64,000 bases of DNA from IMG/VR virus record IMGVR_UViG_3300042350_001802, positions 1 to 64,000 of that record; one strand, given 5' to 3'. Under the pieces are notes generated by a model. That model saw only the letters and a list, made by a program, of their open reading frames with translations. It did no database searches and was not told the DNA's origin. The position numbers and the translations under genes were made by a program. Positions 22,199 to 32,357 of this stretch are shown in pieces (within the stretch, counting starts at the first letter, position 1; each line of letters opens with the position of its first letter). This stretch comes from a virus.

Positions 22199-24405
22199 AT
22201 TTATCTGTATATAAAACAGTTCCTACGTGGAATAATGGTGTGTGGGAAACTACAGAATTTGCATCTAGAGATGAGTGGAAAGAATTTGTGCGTTCTATAT
22301 TTATAGAAGAAGGTCCTGATGTGGGGTATAAATTTGATGAAACATCTTTTCTTTTTAATGAACAAGCAAGAAAGTTTCAAAAAGATGGATATTATTGTTC
22401 AGCTCCTGTAAGAACTAAAGATTATATAAACTACTGGGACGATCAAAAGACAAAGTGTAAATCAGGGGTTATTTTTAAAAATAAGGATAACACTTGGTAT
22501 CTAAGTAGAGACTACTACATGTGGTTAAATTTTCTTCCTATTTATGACAAGGAAGAATCTAGATTTGACTTTGCTAAGGTGAGAGACGCACAATATCACA
22601 TGGCATTATATGAATGTTTAGCAGAATTAGAGTATAAACATTGCCCTATTCTAAAAAAGCGTCAGATAGCATCTTCCTATTTTCATGCTGGTAAACTTAT
22701 TAATCAATATTGGTTTGAGTCTGGTGCTATTCTTAAAATTGGTGCTAGTCTTAAGGATTATATCAACGAAAAGGGTACATGGAGAATGCTCAACGAGTAT
22801 AAAAACTTTTTGAATGAGCACACTGCATGGTATCGTCCTAATGATCCCGATAAAGTATTAGCATGGCAGCAGCGTATTAAGGTGAGAGTGAATGGTAGGG
22901 ATACGTTTAAGGGGTTATTTTCAGTGCTACAAGGAACATCTTTTGAGAAAGACGCAACAGCTGGTGTCGGTGGCCCTGTCACCTACTTTTTTCATGAAGA
23001 AGCTGGTATTGCTTCTAAGATGGATGAAACATATGAGTATATGCGTCCTGCTATGCAATCAGGTATGATTACTACCGGAGTTTTTATTGCTGCAGGGTCT
23101 GTGGGTGATCTTGATCAATGCGAACCTCTTAAGAACTTCATCTTAAATCCGGAGGTTTATGATATGTTAGCAGTAACAACATCATTATTAGATGCTAAAG
23201 GTACAATAGGTAAGAGCGGACTTTTTATTCCAGAACAGTGGTCAATGCCACCATTTATAGATGAATATGGTAATTCTAAGGTGGTAGAAGCTCTAGAAGC
23301 TATTAAAAAAGAAAGAGAAAAATGGAAGAAGGAGTTAAATCCAGAACAATATCAGCTCCGTATATCCCAGAAACCTACAAATATTGAAGAAGCTTTTGCG
23401 TTTAGAAAAGAGTCTAAGTTTCCTCAACATCTAGTTTCTAAACAAATGCAACGTGTAGAAGATAAAGAATATCCTTATGAGCTGTTAGATCTTTACAAAA
23501 ATGAACAGGGTAAGATTATTGCACAAGAGTCTAGAAAGCTTCCCATCTCCGAGTTTCCTATTTCTAAGACAGCAGAAGATAAAGAAGGATGTATTGTTGT
23601 TTGGGAAAAACCTGTTTCTAATCCTGGGTTTGGAATGTATTATGCATCTATTGACCCTGTAGGGGAAGGTAAGACGACCACCTCAGATTCATTATGTTCC
23701 ATTTTCATTTACAAAACTAAGGTGGAGGTGACAAAGGATGACGGATATGGAGACCGTAAAACATATGTAGAACATGATAAGATTGTAGCTAGCTGGTGTG
23801 GGAGGTTTGATGACATCAATAAAACACATGAGCGTTTAGAGCTAATAATTGAATGGTATAATGCCTGGACTGTGGTGGAAAATAACATCTCACTATTCAT
23901 CCAGTATATGATTTCTAGAAAAAAACAGCGCTATCTAGTACCAAAAGACCAAATCTTATTCCTTAAAGATTTAGGATCTAATGCCACTGTATATCAAACA
24001 TACGGATGGAAAAACACTGGGACACTCTTTAAGCAACACCTCTTATCCTATGGTATTCAATATCTTACAGAAGAAATAGACGAGGAGATAAATGAAAAAG
24101 GAGAGACAACAAAAGTGATGTTTGGGGTGGAGCGTATTCCAGATCCCATGCTTTTAAAGGAGATGCAGGCATACCATGAAGGTTTAAACGTGGACCGTTT
24201 AGTGGCATTCTGTGCACTTATAGCGTTTGCAAAAGTGCAGGAGTCAAACAGAGGGGTACATAAGCGTTTAGAAGCAAACTCAAATTTGGAAAAGTCAGAA
24301 AAAAGTTATAAATTAAAATTGAACCCTTTTAGACATATTGGAGGTTCACAATCAATTGGTTCTGGTATGTCTAAACCCCGTTCACCATTTAAAAACTTAA
24401 AGTAG
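22195..24405 (+). CDS. terL: Terminase large subunit
   Basis: 736 aa DNA-packaging motor. The ATPase half has an altered P-loop region (CPILKKRQIASSYFHAGKL, near residue 157) and the Walker B/coupling segment YFFHEEAGIAS near 264-272. The C-terminal nuclease half has the RNase-H-like first aspartate in YYASIDPVGEG near 482 and further acidic sites (TVVENN near 560, later DP). Starts at GTG 22195 overlapping the previous stop; no ATG fits better. Length and motif spacing fit the large crAss-like/T4-like TerL group. Confidence 0.92.
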   Translation: MNLSVYKTVPTWNNGVWETTEFASRDEWKEFVRSIFIEEGPDVGYKFDETSFLFNEQARKFQKDGYYCSAPVRTKDYINYWDDQKTKCKSGVIFKNKDNTWYLSRDYYMWLNFLPIYDKEESRFDFAKVRDAQYHMALYECLAELEYKHCPILKKRQIASSYFHAGKLINQYWFESGAILKIGASLKDYINEKGTWRMLNEYKNFLNEHTAWYRPNDPDKVLAWQQRIKVRVNGRDTFKGLFSVLQGTSFEKDATAGVGGPVTYFFHEEAGIASKMDETYEYMRPAMQSGMITTGVFIAAGSVGDLDQCEPLKNFILNPEVYDMLAVTTSLLDAKGTIGKSGLFIPEQWSMPPFIDEYGNSKVVEALEAIKKEREKWKKELNPEQYQLRISQKPTNIEEAFAFRKESKFPQHLVSKQMQRVEDKEYPYELLDLYKNEQGKIIAQESRKLPISEFPISKTAEDKEGCIVVWEKPVSNPGFGMYYASIDPVGEGKTTTSDSLCSIFIYKTKVEVTKDDGYGDRKTYVEHDKIVASWCGRFDDINKTHERLELIIEWYNAWTVVENNISLFIQYMISRKKQRYLVPKDQILFLKDLGSNATVYQTYGWKNTGTLFKQHLLSYGIQYLTEEIDEEINEKGETTKVMFGVERIPDPMLLKEMQAYHEGLNVDRLVAFCALIAFAKVQESNRGVHKRLEANSNLEKSEKSYKLKLNPFRHIGGSQSIGSGMSKPRSPFKNLK

Positions 24406-24501
24406 ATGTACGTATTTGAAAGTACTTTCACTACACCAAGTGTTTACACTTATTCTTCTAGCACAGCTGGAGACACTATTTTTTTTATAAGTAACTCATA
24501 A
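24406..24501 (+). CDS. 31-aa open frame between terminase and portal
   Basis: ATG follows the terminase TAG directly and the frame stops 2 bp before the portal start. Ser/Thr-rich (VYTYSSSTAGDT) with a short hydrophobic end. Could be a real small protein or a spacer; the tight fit favours translation. Confidence 0.4.
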   Translation: MYVFESTFTTPSVYTYSSSTAGDTIFFISNS

Positions 24502-24503
24502 TC

Positions 24504-27227
24504 ATGCAGATATTAAATGCTTTAGATCTTAAATCTGGCAAGAAAGCTGAGTATAACAAGTTGGGTACACTCACCCAACCTATTCAGTTTTTACCCCTGT
24601 CTGCTAAAGATGAGCAGTGGAGAGCTAGTAACATGGACTGGTTGGAGTGGCAGGGTATTAAACAAATACGCAGAAACGCTCGTAAACTTCTTAAAAACTA
24701 TAAGCTTGCTAAAGGTATTATTGACCGTACAGACTATATAGTAGAAGAAAATAATGAATACGCAGATCTAATTGAGACGTTAACCAAAGAAGATCAGTCT
24801 GCTTTAGAACTTAAGTTTTACCCCATTATTCCAAATGTAATTAATCTTTTAAGTGGGGAGTTTTCAAAAAGAGCTTCTAAAGTTATATTTCGTGCAGTTG
24901 ATGACATTTCCTACAATGAAATGTTAGAACAAAAACGTTCAATGATTGAACAAACCCTCATTACAGAAGCTGAACGCGAGATGACAATGAGGATGATGAA
25001 TATGGGGATGGATCCAAACTCTGAGGAAGCTCAGCAAGCACTTTCTCCTGAAGCTATCCGATCGCTTCCTGAGATTGAGTCTTTCTTTAAAAAAGACTAT
25101 CGTTCTATGGTGGAGGAATGGGCAACTCACCAGATGAAGGTAGATGAGGAAAGATTTAAGCTCTTTGAATTAGAAAATATGGCATTTCGTGATATGCTCA
25201 TCTCAGATCGTGAGTTTTGGCATTTCCGCATGCTGGAAGATGATTATGAAGTGGAGCTTTGGAACCCTGTCTTAACTTTCTACCATAAGAGTCCTGATGC
25301 ACGTTATGTATCTCAGGGTAATTGGGTGGGTAAGTTTGATATCCTAACTGTTGCTGATGTTATTGACAAGTATGGCTACATGATGACACAGGAGCAGTTG
25401 GAATCTTTAGAGGCAATCTATCCTATTCGTTCTGCGGGTCTTCCTATGGGAGGATTACAAAACGATGGTAGCTTTTATGATCCTAGTAGATCTCATAAAT
25501 GGAATACTGAAGGACCATCTTTAGCGATGCGTCAGTTCTTATCTGCATATGAGAATATGCCATACAATGGTGACATTGTACAGTGGATTTTAAGTGAGAG
25601 CGAAGATTTCTTCGATTATGGACCCAACTTTATGCTTCGTGTAGCTACCATTTATTGGAAGAGTCAGCGTAAAGTGGGGCATCTCACTAAGATTACAGAA
25701 GATGGAGAGATGATTCAGGATATTGTAGACGAGACATTTAAGGTGTTAGAAAAACCTATTTATGACACTCGTCTTTCTACAAAAAAGACTAGAGAAAATC
25801 TAGTTTACGGAGAACATATTGATTGGATTTGGATTAATGAAACATGGGGTGGCATTAAGATTGGTCCAAATAGACCTACATTCTGGGGTATGGAAAATCC
25901 CACAGGATTTAGTCCTATCTACCTTAATGTTAAAAAACTTCCATTCCAATTTAAAGGAGACCACACACTTTATGGATGTAAACTTCCTGTAGAGGGTTCT
26001 GTGTTCTCTGATCGCAATACGCGATCCGTATCTCTGGTGGATCTTATGAAACCATATCAGATTGGATACAATATTGTAAACAATCAGATAGCAGATATAC
26101 TAGTCGATGAGTTGGGAACCGTAATCCTTCTAGACCAGAATGCTCTACCTCGTCACTCTTTAGGAGAAGACTGGGGACGAAATAATCTGGCAAAGGCTTA
26201 CGTAGCAATGAAAAACTTTTCAATGCTTCCGTTAGATACAACTATCACTAACACTGAGAATGCTCTTTCATTCCAACACTATCAAGTGTTAAATCTGGAG
26301 CAGACTCAACGCTTGCTTTCTAGGATTCAGTTATCTAACTATTTTAAAACGCAAGCATTTGAGTCTATTGGTATCACTGGGCAGCGTATTGGAACACCTG
26401 TTGGTCAAGAAACAGCAACAGGTATCCAACAGTCTGTAGCAGCATCATATTCTCAAACTGAACAGTATTTTACGCAACATAGTGACTTTTTGATGCCACG
26501 CGTACATCAAATGCGTACTGATCTTGCACAATACTATCAGTCTAAAAACCCTTCTCTACGCTTACAGTATGTAACAACTGCAGAAGAGAAGGTGAATTTT
26601 GAAATTAACGGTACAGATCTTCTACTCAGAGATCTAAACATATTTGCTACTACCAAGAGTAATCATAAGTTTGTTCTTGAGCAGCTTAAGCAACTTGCTA
26701 TTACAAATAATACAGCAGGTGCATCTATTTACGATCTTGGTAATATCATTAAATCAGAATCGATTGCAGAGCTTTCTCATGTTCTTAAGTCTGCTGAAGA
26801 GAAGCAACAAGCAAATCTCGAACAACAGAGACAACAAGAACAAGCTCTGCAACAACAACAAATTGAAGCTCGTCAGCAAGAACAAATGATGAAGATGCAG
26901 TTTGAAGCTGAAGAGAATGAAAAAGATAGACAAGCAAACATTTTACAAGCTGAAATACGTTCTGCTGGATATGGTTCTATGATGGATATTGATAAGAATC
27001 AACAAAGTGATTATCAAGATGCTCTAGAAAATATCCAAAAACAAGAGAATTATCAGCAGCAGATGGGTCTTGAAAGAGACAAAGAGATTAATAAGACAAA
27101 CACTGCACGTGAGCAACTTCGTATTAAAGAGCAAGAGATTTCAGCAAAAGAACGTATTGCAGAAAAACAAGTGGAGATTGCTCGTATGAATAAGAACAAA
27201 TACGATGTAAAAAAACCTAAAAAATGA
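24504..27227 (+). CDS. Portal protein
   Basis: 907 aa; forms the dodecameric DNA entry ring at the capsid vertex. Position after TerL, length, and an N-terminal part rich in helices with YPIIPNVINLLSGEFSKR and later KKLPFQFKGDH-type segments fit the large crAss-like portal family. The last ~150 residues are Gln/Glu-rich coiled coil (QQQIEARQQEQMMKMQFE...) ending in a Lys tail, which is typical for these portals. No competing candidate in the window. Confidence 0.85.
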   Translation: MQILNALDLKSGKKAEYNKLGTLTQPIQFLPLSAKDEQWRASNMDWLEWQGIKQIRRNARKLLKNYKLAKGIIDRTDYIVEENNEYADLIETLTKEDQSALELKFYPIIPNVINLLSGEFSKRASKVIFRAVDDISYNEMLEQKRSMIEQTLITEAEREMTMRMMNMGMDPNSEEAQQALSPEAIRSLPEIESFFKKDYRSMVEEWATHQMKVDEERFKLFELENMAFRDMLISDREFWHFRMLEDDYEVELWNPVLTFYHKSPDARYVSQGNWVGKFDILTVADVIDKYGYMMTQEQLESLEAIYPIRSAGLPMGGLQNDGSFYDPSRSHKWNTEGPSLAMRQFLSAYENMPYNGDIVQWILSESEDFFDYGPNFMLRVATIYWKSQRKVGHLTKITEDGEMIQDIVDETFKVLEKPIYDTRLSTKKTRENLVYGEHIDWIWINETWGGIKIGPNRPTFWGMENPTGFSPIYLNVKKLPFQFKGDHTLYGCKLPVEGSVFSDRNTRSVSLVDLMKPYQIGYNIVNNQIADILVDELGTVILLDQNALPRHSLGEDWGRNNLAKAYVAMKNFSMLPLDTTITNTENALSFQHYQVLNLEQTQRLLSRIQLSNYFKTQAFESIGITGQRIGTPVGQETATGIQQSVAASYSQTEQYFTQHSDFLMPRVHQMRTDLAQYYQSKNPSLRLQYVTTAEEKVNFEINGTDLLLRDLNIFATTKSNHKFVLEQLKQLAITNNTAGASIYDLGNIIKSESIAELSHVLKSAEEKQQANLEQQRQQEQALQQQQIEARQQEQMMKMQFEAEENEKDRQANILQAEIRSAGYGSMMDIDKNQQSDYQDALENIQKQENYQQQMGLERDKEINKTNTAREQLRIKEQEISAKERIAEKQVEIARMNKNKYDVKKPKK

Positions 27228-28525
27228 TATATTCATCACAAATAGAACCTATTCTATCTAAGATATATAACAGAGTTTGTTGTATTACAACTAGTATTGG
27301 AGAACCACAACCAATTGTGTTTGCACCTTCCACTGGACAAGATAGTTTTGGTAGACTAAGAACATCTTCTCCTTTTACATTATTTGATTCTAGTCATAGG
27401 TTTGATGATAATGACCTTTGGGCAACAGAAACATCTACTAGTGGGACAGCTGTATTTAATGCAAATCAGGGACTTGTAGACTTAAATGTTACAGCAGCAT
27501 CCGGGTCTTCAGTGCTAAGAGAAACAATTAAAGTGTTTGCTTATCAACCAGGTAAGTCACTTCTTGTAATGAATACATTTGTGATGAATGCTCCTAAAGC
27601 AGGACTTACACAACGTGTTGGATATTATGGGGATGAGAATGGGTTTTATTTGGAGCAAGCAAATTCTGATATAGCTTTTGTAAAAAGAAGTATGGTGACA
27701 GGTTCTTTAGTAGAAACACCTGTACCTCAAGCAGATTGGAATGGTGATAAACTTGATGGTACTGGACCTTCAGGACTTACACTTGATCTAACTAAAGCAC
27801 AGATTTATTGGATGGATCTTGAGTGGTTAGGAGTAGGATCAGTTAGAATGGGTTTTGTGATTAATGGACAGTTTATTCTTTGTCATACATTCAACCATGC
27901 TAACATTATAGCTTCTACATATATAACAACCGCTTCATTACCGCTACGTTATGAGATATTTAATGATACTGGTACAGACTCAGCTTCTACTTTGAAGCAA
28001 ATTTGTTCTACTGTCATTTCTGAAGGAGGGTATGAATTAAGAGGTAAACAGCAATCTGTTGGTACATCTATCACTGCTCCAAGAATATTTACTGTAGCAG
28101 GAACATATTATCCAATTGTAGGTATAAGACTTAAAACTACAAGACTAGATGCTATCGTAATAGCAACAGCTATTTCTCTTATAGGACTTGGTAATGGAAA
28201 GAACTATCAGTGGAGAGTAATGAATGGTAATGTAGCAATCTCAGGAGGAACTTGGTTCAGTGCTGGTGGCGATTCTGCTGTAGAATATAATACTACAGGA
28301 ACAGGTGCTACTGGTGGTAGAATTTTAGCTAGTGGGTTTGTAAACTCTTCTAATCAAGGATCACCCAGTATAAACATTCTTAAAGAAGCTCTTTTTTCCA
28401 ATCAGCTTGAGAGAAATGCACTAGCAGGTGTTCCTTATGAGTTTGTAGTGGAAATGGCTATAGACGCAGTGGGGGGACTTTCAGGTGCATATGCTTCCAT
28501 AGACTGGGAAGAAGTAAGTAGATAA
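27224..28525 (+). CDS. Putative head fibre / decoration protein
   Basis: 433 aa. The segment GQDSFGRLRTSSPFTLFDS near residue 45 and the following jelly-roll-like beta composition (VGYYGDENGFYLEQ, MDLEWLGVGSVRMGFV) are recurrent in phage head-fibre or capsid-surface proteins encoded next to the portal; in crAss-like phages the gene after the portal encodes a head fibre. Start overlaps the portal stop (ATGA). Function by position and pattern. Confidence 0.65.
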   Translation: MIYSSQIEPILSKIYNRVCCITTSIGEPQPIVFAPSTGQDSFGRLRTSSPFTLFDSSHRFDDNDLWATETSTSGTAVFNANQGLVDLNVTAASGSSVLRETIKVFAYQPGKSLLVMNTFVMNAPKAGLTQRVGYYGDENGFYLEQANSDIAFVKRSMVTGSLVETPVPQADWNGDKLDGTGPSGLTLDLTKAQIYWMDLEWLGVGSVRMGFVINGQFILCHTFNHANIIASTYITTASLPLRYEIFNDTGTDSASTLKQICSTVISEGGYELRGKQQSVGTSITAPRIFTVAGTYYPIVGIRLKTTRLDAIVIATAISLIGLGNGKNYQWRVMNGNVAISGGTWFSAGGDSAVEYNTTGTGATGGRILASGFVNSSNQGSPSINILKEALFSNQLERNALAGVPYEFVVEMAIDAVGGLSGAYASIDWEEVSR

Positions 28526-28541
28526 TATAAACTATTATAAG

Positions 28542-28718
28542 ATGATTCAAGGTATATACGAAAGATTAGACTGGTTAACAAACAAGGTGAAAAAGCTTTG
28601 TTGCATAGTAGATTATACTAATCTTCCTGAGTATGCAGATAATGCTGCAGCTTTAGCAGGAGGTTTAACCGTAGGTCAAGTGTATAGAACAGGAGACTTT
28701 TTAAAAGTTGTTCACTAA
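28542..28718 (+). CDS. Small virion-associated module protein, 58 aa
   Basis: Reads MIQGIYERLDWLTNKVKKLC then NLPEYADNAAALAGGL and GQVYRTGDFLKVVH. The 'NAAALAGGLTVGQVYRTG' turn is a common module at the tips of phage fibre and decoration proteins, here as a stand-alone gene after the head-fibre candidate. Confidence 0.65.
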   Translation: MIQGIYERLDWLTNKVKKLCCIVDYTNLPEYADNAAALAGGLTVGQVYRTGDFLKVVH

Positions 28719-28753
28719 TAATTATTAATCACCCTTTATAAAAAACAAAAAAC

Positions 28754-29101
28754 ATGAGACCAATTGAACCTGTACAAGTGTGGTTTAACGGTGTAGAAAT
28801 GCAAGCTAACCGTCTCAACTTGTATATTACTAATGACAATTTGAAAGACACTGCTCAGTTTTATTATGCTTTATGTGTAGAAGAAGAAATTCCTACAACT
28901 ACTACTACTACTGGAGAAGGTCCTACACCTCCCTCTGCAGTTATATCTGTAGGTCCTCCAATGAAAATTATACAAGTAACTCAAGGTAATTTAACTATGA
29001 CTGGACAAGAATACCTTGATTGGGATGAGTCTTCTGCTGGTACTATCAATGAAGCAGCTTTTGTATGGGCAGCTGGAAAGTTGAACCTTACTCTTGTTTA
29101 A
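28754..29101 (+). CDS. Hypothetical 115-aa protein with Thr linker
   Basis: Two small halves joined by PTTTTTTGEGPTPP at residues ~49-62: N-terminal beta part (VQVWFNGVEMQANRLNLYI) and a C-terminal helical part. The Thr linker is the same kind as in the large proteins at 54-62 kb. Probably a virion component. Confidence 0.65.
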   Translation: MRPIEPVQVWFNGVEMQANRLNLYITNDNLKDTAQFYYALCVEEEIPTTTTTTGEGPTPPSAVISVGPPMKIIQVTQGNLTMTGQEYLDWDESSAGTINEAAFVWAAGKLNLTLV

Positions 29102-29108
29102 TAATTTA

Positions 29109-29146
29109 GTGTAGTATACAGTTAAATCTATAGCTGTATACTACAC
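29109..29146 (+). terminator. Perfect 13-bp hairpin terminator
   Basis: GTGTAGTATACAG pairs with CTGTATACTACAC around a 12-nt loop; TTTCATTTTTTT follows. Ends the packaging operon. Confidence 0.82.
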
Positions 29147-29193
29147 ATATTTCATTTTTTTAGTCTACATTTTTAAAATTTACAAGTATTATT

Positions 29194-29215
29194 TTGTATA
29201 TTCTATTGTAGACTA
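29194..29215 (+). promoter_or_regulatory. Late promoter-like box before scaffold and capsid genes
   Basis: GTATATTCTATTGTAGACTA, differing at one base from the box at 55983. Its end TGTAGACTA forms a perfect 9-bp inverted repeat with TAGTCTACA at 29161-29169, so a regulator may bind here. Confidence 0.65.
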
Positions 29216-29227
29216 AAAACAACCAAC

Positions 29228-30490
29228 ATGAGCACACAAAATGCTGCTGCACAAACAAATGTGCAACAAATAGATCTTGACATTGATAGTCTTTTTTCAG
29301 GTGCACCCGATGCATCTAGTGTAGTTACTCCGGATGCGCTCGCACCTACGCCCGCGCAGGATAAGAAACCAAGTGTTTTTACAAAACCACAAATGGACTT
29401 GAGTTTTTTAGATCCTAGTAAGGATAACGAAACTGAAGAAGAAGAGAAACCTGAAGAAGACAATAGTAAAAAAGAGGTGAAGACTGAAGATGTTTCACGT
29501 GAAACGTTGGATGATATTCTTAAACCTGATGTCGAAGATGATCAAAAACAAGGTGGTAGACCAAAACTAGATAAATCTGGGATGGTTGAAACCTTTGGTA
29601 AGTTGATCGAAGAGGGTCTCATTGTTCCCTTTGAGGATGAGAAACCGATGGAGGAATACTCCGTAAAAGATTGGAAGGAACTTTTAGAAGCAAACTTCCA
29701 AGAAAGGGAAAAAAAGGTGAGACAAGAAACACCTAAAGAGTTCTTTGAGTCGTTACCGGAAGAGTTGCAATATGCTGCAAAATATGTCGCAGATGGAGGA
29801 CAAGATCTTAAAGGTCTTTTTCAAGCTTTAGCTCAAGTGGAAGAGTTTCGTGAAATGAATCCACAAGATCCTAATGATCAAGAGTTTATAGTGAGAAGTT
29901 ATCTACGAGCTACAGGATTTGGAAATGATGATGAGATTTCAGAAGAAATCAGTACATGGAAAGATCTTGGTAAACTTGAACAGCAAGCAACTAAGTTTAA
30001 ACCGAAATTGGATGCAATGCAAGAAAGTGTTGTACAACAACAACTTGCACAACAAGAGCAAATGAAAGTGCAGCAACAAGCTGCTGCTGAAGCATATATA
30101 GAGAATGTATATGAAACTCTTAAAGCTGCAGAAATCAATGGTTTAAAACTAGATAGAAAAACACAAGCAACTTTGTATACAGGGTTGGTTCAACCTCAGT
30201 ATCCTTCAATAAGCGGACGTCCTACAAATCTTTTAGGACACCTTTTAGAGAAGTATCAGTTTGTAGAACCTAACTATCCACTGATTGCAGAAGCACTTTG
30301 GTTACTATCTGATCCGGAAGCATATCGACAAAATCTTGTTAAACAGGGTAAGAATCAAGCAGTTGAAACAACTGTAAGACAATTAAAGACAGAACAATCT
30401 AGAAAGATTGCAAGTTCTGTACAAGAACAACCTGAAACTAAACCCTCACAAAACAAGATACCTCGTAACACAAATATATTTAAAAGGTAA
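29228..30490 (+). CDS. Putative scaffold / capsid assembly protein
   Basis: 420 aa, acidic and Gln-rich, with a low-complexity first third (DSLFSGAPDASSVVTPDALA, EEEEKPEEDNSKKE) and helical segments (MQESVVQQQLAQQEQMKVQQ). It lies directly before the capsid gene and has the general character of scaffolding proteins. No protease domain is visible. A portal-binding or internal head protein is the alternative. Confidence 0.68.
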   Translation: MSTQNAAAQTNVQQIDLDIDSLFSGAPDASSVVTPDALAPTPAQDKKPSVFTKPQMDLSFLDPSKDNETEEEEKPEEDNSKKEVKTEDVSRETLDDILKPDVEDDQKQGGRPKLDKSGMVETFGKLIEEGLIVPFEDEKPMEEYSVKDWKELLEANFQEREKKVRQETPKEFFESLPEELQYAAKYVADGGQDLKGLFQALAQVEEFREMNPQDPNDQEFIVRSYLRATGFGNDDEISEEISTWKDLGKLEQQATKFKPKLDAMQESVVQQQLAQQEQMKVQQQAAAEAYIENVYETLKAAEINGLKLDRKTQATLYTGLVQPQYPSISGRPTNLLGHLLEKYQFVEPNYPLIAEALWLLSDPEAYRQNLVKQGKNQAVETTVRQLKTEQSRKIASSVQEQPETKPSQNKIPRNTNIFKR

Positions 30491-30518
30491 ATATTATTAA
30501 TCTAAACAAACATTTACT

Positions 30519-32147
30519 ATGGCAACTCCAGTTTTAAACAATGGTATATTTCTACGTGATACCAGTTATTCGGGCGCAAGCTCACACGTAGATTCTTACC
30601 ACCTGGTGAACATGATGAAGACTGCAGAACCTATGGACCTTGGTCCTGTGGATCTGTGGGCGATGGCACAAAAGGTAGAAATGCCTTTGTACCAAATGTC
30701 ATCTTTTGGTGGAAAGAACGTAATCGATGTTAACAATGCTCGTGGAGAGTATAAGTGGCAAGTTCCTGTGTCTCAAGACCTTCCCTACATTGTAGAGAAT
30801 GTTGAAGATTCTCAAGCTCAATTGGGTATTGATGGTACTACCTTCAAGATCAAATTGAACCGTCGTATCTTCGGACATGGTGATATCATCACTTATGACA
30901 AGTACAATGGTGTGGAATTGTACATTGTTCCTACAGAAGATGTTCTTCCTGTAGCGGATGGTGTAATCTACACAGTTCAACTTGTTAACAATGACAACAC
31001 AAGGTATTTGGATCAAAAGTATCTGAAACCTGGTACTAAATTCTTCCGTAAAGGTTCTGCTCGTGGTGAATACGGTGAGCGTTTCTCTGATATCGGAGCA
31101 TATGGTGCTGGTTTCCGTGAGTTCTACAACTACGTAGGTGGTGCTGAAGCTCACGTACACTATTCTGTTTCTTCTCGCGCTGATCTTATGTTGAAAGGCG
31201 GTTTGAAGAACGATGGTTCTGTACCTGTAGTGGAAATCTGGCGTAACTTCGACAAAAATTTGACAGATCCTTCTATTCCTAATTTGGAAGGACTTGCAAA
31301 CAAGTTTGGTAAAGATGCTGTAAAGCGTGCTATGCAAAGTGGTACACTTACACGTACATTCTTGACTGCTCTTGAAGCAGCTCACCTGACTAAGATTGCT
31401 ACTGACATCGAGACCTACTTAATGTGGGGACATGGTGGACGTGTTAAGCAAGATGGTCCAGATGATGTACGTTTGTCTGTGGGTCTTTGGAAGCAGCTTG
31501 ACAACTCTTACAAGCGTATTTACAACAAAGCTAGTTTCAATCTTGACCTGTTTAAATCTGAGATCTTCAACTTCTTCAACGGTCGTGTGGAGTTCAAAGG
31601 ACCTGATCCTCAGCGTTCATTGATTGTACAAACTGGTATGGGTGGTATGCGTCTTGTTAACGAAGCTATCAAGAAAGAAGCAATCAACAGTGGTCTGGTG
31701 ATCAATGCTTCTGAGGTTGGTGCAATCACTGGTAAGGGTATGGATCTGAACTTTGGATTCGCTTACACTAGCTACGTGATTCCGTTCCTTGCTAACGTTA
31801 AGTTTGTACTGAACCCTGCGTTTGATAACGTACACACTAACGATATCGAGAACCCAATCATTGATGGTTTCCCTCTTTCTTCTTACAACTTTATCATTTT
31901 CGATATCACTGACAACACCAACGACAACATCTTCTTGTTGAAGTTGAGCTGGGACAACCAGTTGAAGTGGTGGTATCAGAATGGTACTATGGACTATATG
32001 GGTCGTACGAACGGATTCCAGTCTTCTGGACAGTTCAACGGTTACCGTGTATTCATGAGTCAGACAATGCCTGCTATCTGGGTTAAAGACCCAACTAAGG
32101 TGTTGAAGATTGTGATGCGCAACCCGATCACCGGTGGTTCATTCTAA
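30519..32147 (+). CDS. Major capsid protein
   Basis: 542 aa, expected HK97 fold. Support: position after the scaffold-like gene, own well-spaced leader, and codon choice visibly different from neighbours (TTC, AAC, CGT, GGT dominate), as in the most highly expressed virion gene. Segments such as AEPMDLGPVDLWAMAQK at the N terminus and WDNQLKWWYQNGTMDYMGR near the end resemble crAss-like capsid proteins. The gene is followed by a structured non-coding stretch. Confidence 0.82.
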   Translation: MATPVLNNGIFLRDTSYSGASSHVDSYHLVNMMKTAEPMDLGPVDLWAMAQKVEMPLYQMSSFGGKNVIDVNNARGEYKWQVPVSQDLPYIVENVEDSQAQLGIDGTTFKIKLNRRIFGHGDIITYDKYNGVELYIVPTEDVLPVADGVIYTVQLVNNDNTRYLDQKYLKPGTKFFRKGSARGEYGERFSDIGAYGAGFREFYNYVGGAEAHVHYSVSSRADLMLKGGLKNDGSVPVVEIWRNFDKNLTDPSIPNLEGLANKFGKDAVKRAMQSGTLTRTFLTALEAAHLTKIATDIETYLMWGHGGRVKQDGPDDVRLSVGLWKQLDNSYKRIYNKASFNLDLFKSEIFNFFNGRVEFKGPDPQRSLIVQTGMGGMRLVNEAIKKEAINSGLVINASEVGAITGKGMDLNFGFAYTSYVIPFLANVKFVLNPAFDNVHTNDIENPIIDGFPLSSYNFIIFDITDNTNDNIFLLKLSWDNQLKWWYQNGTMDYMGRTNGFQSSGQFNGYRVFMSQTMPAIWVKDPTKVLKIVMRNPITGGSF

Positions 32148-32153
32148 TATATA

Positions 32154-32357
32154 TGTACTAAGGATAGGGGTGCTATATGTTCCCCTATCCCTCTGGTACA
32201 CATTGTAAAAAGATCCCACTCTGTAGATAGTATCTGCAGATCACCTGTTGTACGCACACCGAGTTTGATCAACCGGAGAGCTTGCAACTCTCAACAGGTT
32301 CAAAATAAATAGTTAGTATTACACTAATCCGTCTAAGACGAGAGTCTGGACCTATTT
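32154..32357 (+). ncRNA. Structured non-coding element after the capsid gene
   Basis: About 200 nt with four successive folds: (1) GGATAGGGG/CCCCTATCC (32162-32190) framed by TGTAC/GTACA; (2) CTGTAGAT-AGT-ATCTGCAG (32221-32239); (3) ACCTGTTG/CAACAGGT (32243-32250 with 32292-32299) enclosing CCGaGTT/AACCGG and GAGAG-CTTGCAA-CTCTC; (4) AAATAG/CTATTT (32307-32312 with 32352-32357) enclosing TTAGT-attac-ACTAA and a GAGA-tetraloop hairpin AGAC/GTCT. In fold 3 the last hairpin joins the closing stem without a gap, as a T arm joins an acceptor. Confidence 0.55.

Noticed and set aside
30699-31385. 228-codon frame antisense to the capsid gene
   Set aside because: Produced by the strong codon bias of the capsid gene; no leader or promoter box. 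The frame 34571-35221 is the same kind of shadow.
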